Shown here piece after piece: positions 62,863-64,000 of a DNA stretch of 64,000 nucleotides. The notes below the pieces were generated by a model. That model was not told where the DNA came from, did no database searches, and worked only from the letters and a program-made list of their open reading frames with translations. Source of the DNA: Chryseobacterium salivictor. GTDB lineage: Bacteria; Bacteroidota; Bacteroidia; Flavobacteriales; Weeksellaceae. The stretch's first letter is position 1. Each line of letters opens with the position of its first letter. The stretch is from the NCBI RefSeq assembly GCF_004359195.1, contig NZ_CP037954.1, positions 1,860,001-1,924,000 on the forward strand, in the 5' to 3' direction. The position numbers and the translations under genes were made by a program.

Positions 62863-63100
62863 CATCAAAAGAAGTTGATGTAAAATAAAGAAGTAAAATC
62901 TCAAAAAATACATGAATCTTAACTCGCGCTTCTATAATAACCAAGACCGATCATCTTAAAGATAATTAATGGATATCTGTCTTTAATCATCATGATAAAA
63001 CAGGTTGCAGCTTTTGTGACTGTTATGGTTTTTAAAACAAATAAAACAGGCTCTGATAATTCACAAGAATATATTTTAAAAACAATTAAAAATGCAAACT

Positions 63101-63703
63101 TTAAAGGTATTTCACACTCAAAAGACGCATGTCTGCATCAAAATGGTACATTCTGGGGACACCTGTGGGAATATTTACTGCGCAAATATCCTGCGGACTG
63201 ATATTTTCCAGATGCATCATTAAAGCCCGCAAGCTGTTACCATGAGCCACAATCAAAACATTTTTACCCATTTTTAACTGCGCAACGATTATATTTTCAT
63301 AATATGGAATAACACGTTTAGCGGTATCTGCGAGACTTTCGCCGCCAGGTGGGCGGATATCATAACTTCTTCTCCAGACTTGGACCTGTTCCACCCCGTG
63401 TTTCTGCGCCGTTTCTGCTTTATTGAGTCCCTGCAAACTGCCGTACATCCTTTCGTTCAGGGCACTGTTTTTTACGATGGGGATTTTTAAATGAATTTCA
63501 TGGAGGATAATCTCCAGACTCTCCCAAGCTCTGACCAGCATGGAAGTGTATGCGATATCAAAAACATAACCCTTGAGTTTCGCGCCTGCATTCTTTGCTT
63601 CCTGGCGGCCAAGAGGGGTCAATCCAATATCGAGGGTTCCGGTGAAACGGTTCTCAAAATTGTATAGCGATTGCCCGTGTCGTACGAAGATTAATAGAGC
63701 CAT
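63101..63703 (-). CDS. gpmA: 2,3-bisphosphoglycerate-dependent phosphoglycerate mutase, short form
   Basis: A 200-residue histidine phosphatase superfamily enzyme with LIFVRHGQSLYNFENRFTG (catalytic RHG at about 8-10), SALNERMYGSLQGLNK (Glu general acid), RPPGGESLADTAKRV and VLIVAHGNSLRALMM (second catalytic His). It lacks the longer C-terminal tail of the 230-250 residue housekeeping GpmA, though all core motifs are present. It interconverts 3- and 2-phosphoglycerate, or dephosphorylates a related substrate. Its place in an accessory region, next to an ABC-2 permease, is unusual. Confidence 0.9.
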   Translation of the reverse strand: MALLIFVRHGQSLYNFENRFTGTLDIGLTPLGRQEAKNAGAKLKGYVFDIAYTSMLVRAWESLEIILHEIHLKIPIVKNSALNERMYGSLQGLNKAETAQKHGVEQVQVWRRSYDIRPPGGESLADTAKRVIPYYENIIVAQLKMGKNVLIVAHGNSLRALMMHLENISPQDICAVNIPTGVPRMYHFDADMRLLSVKYL

Positions 63704-63831
63704 TTTATCATTTTAAAGAACGGTTGAGTACAGTTGTAACCTGCTGAAATCAAGATAAAATTTACTGAGAACAGTGCTTAATTTGACCTTATCACTCATA
63801 AAACAGTTGAAAATTTTATGCTAAGTGTTTT

Positions 63832-64000
63832 TTACCCGGATCGTTTGTTATAATTTAATATTGCCCATCCATTAAAAAAAATAGCAAAGCCGATCAAGGC
63901 CAATATCTGGTATTTGATATCTGCCAGTCCGCTGCCTTTCAACATCACCATCCGCATTACCTCGATAAAATAAGAAACCGGATTAAATTTCGTGATAATC
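63832..64000 (-). CDS. ABC-2 type transporter permease (C-terminal fragment)
   Basis: Only the last 55 or so codons lie in the window; the gene runs off the right edge. Read on the minus strand it gives NPVSYFIEVMRMVMLKGSG, LADIKYQILALIGFAIFF and NGWAILNYNKRSG before the stop at 63832. That is the typical end of ABC-2 permeases such as YhhJ (NPLxYFIExxRxVxLKG, final membrane helix, basic tail). It is upstream of gpmA on the same strand with about 128 bases between and probably belongs to an efflux operon. Confidence 0.8.
   Translation of the reverse strand, partial: IITKFNPVSYFIEVMRMVMLKGSGLADIKYQILALIGFAIFFNGWAILNYNKRSG

Noticed and set aside
62992-63201. A 69-codon plus-strand frame overlapping the end of gpmA
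   Set aside because: Half of it is antisense to the well-supported gpmA and the rest has no family resemblance.

Overview
The window looks like a chromosomal segment of a member of the Flavobacteriia, most likely the Weeksellaceae (Chryseobacterium/Kaistella type). The evidence is AT-rich DNA, type IX secretion (T9SS) C-terminal sorting domains on secreted proteins, a fused orotate phosphoribosyltransferase/OMP decarboxylase, lineage families such as DUF6427, DUF6341, DUF4834 and OstA-like, and many start regions preceded by the Bacteroidetes -7 box TAnnTTTG. No rRNA, tRNA, CRISPR array, intact insertion sequence or phage module was seen.

Left part (1-24 kb). A 5'-truncated T9SS-secreted GH13 glycosidase is followed by an MpaB/DUF2236 protein and a pfkA-gap glycolytic pair on the minus strand. 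Next comes a probable metal-uptake cluster (small His/Cys-rich protein, ZnuD-like TonB receptor, lipoprotein), then trigger factor. A minus-strand operon DUF6427-DUF3109-mgtC diverges from a small DUF6341 protein. Housekeeping genes follow: UspA, FAA hydrolase, DnaQ-like exonuclease, PssA-like phosphatidyltransferase, an LTA-synthase-like enzyme, pyruvate dehydrogenase E1 beta, Kup, Fur and an OstA-like LPS-transport protein.

Middle part (24-57 kb). A class III aminotransferase is flanked by two oppositely oriented copies of a structured intergenic repeat. Then come a START-like protein, a class IV aminotransferase-like protein lacking the usual catalytic lysine, YqgE, PdxH, HU, PanD, a flippase-like membrane protein, an M3 peptidase, lipoproteins, a YfhO-GxxExxY-glycosyltransferase run, a cysteine synthase/CBS enzyme, a LolC/E-like permease with start codons abutting a divergent NamZ-like muramidase, a 1077-residue outer-membrane protein, two tandem T9SS cargo proteins, an M1-like protein without its zinc motif fused to a barrel, DUF4846, an MFS transporter, a GreB-like factor, a DsbA-like protein, an AEC transporter and the UMP synthase fusion.

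Right part (57.5-64 kb). Gene density drops and the content changes: DUF302, a small lipoprotein, a triple-BON protein, an SDR dehydrogenase, a decayed SHOCT gene, an Nramp-clade transporter with altered metal-site residues, a short phosphoglycerate mutase and the end of an ABC-2 permease. This looks like an accessory stress/metal island with remnants between genes, and it is the least ordinary stretch. All functional assignments come from reading motifs and family resemblance; no database search was run.
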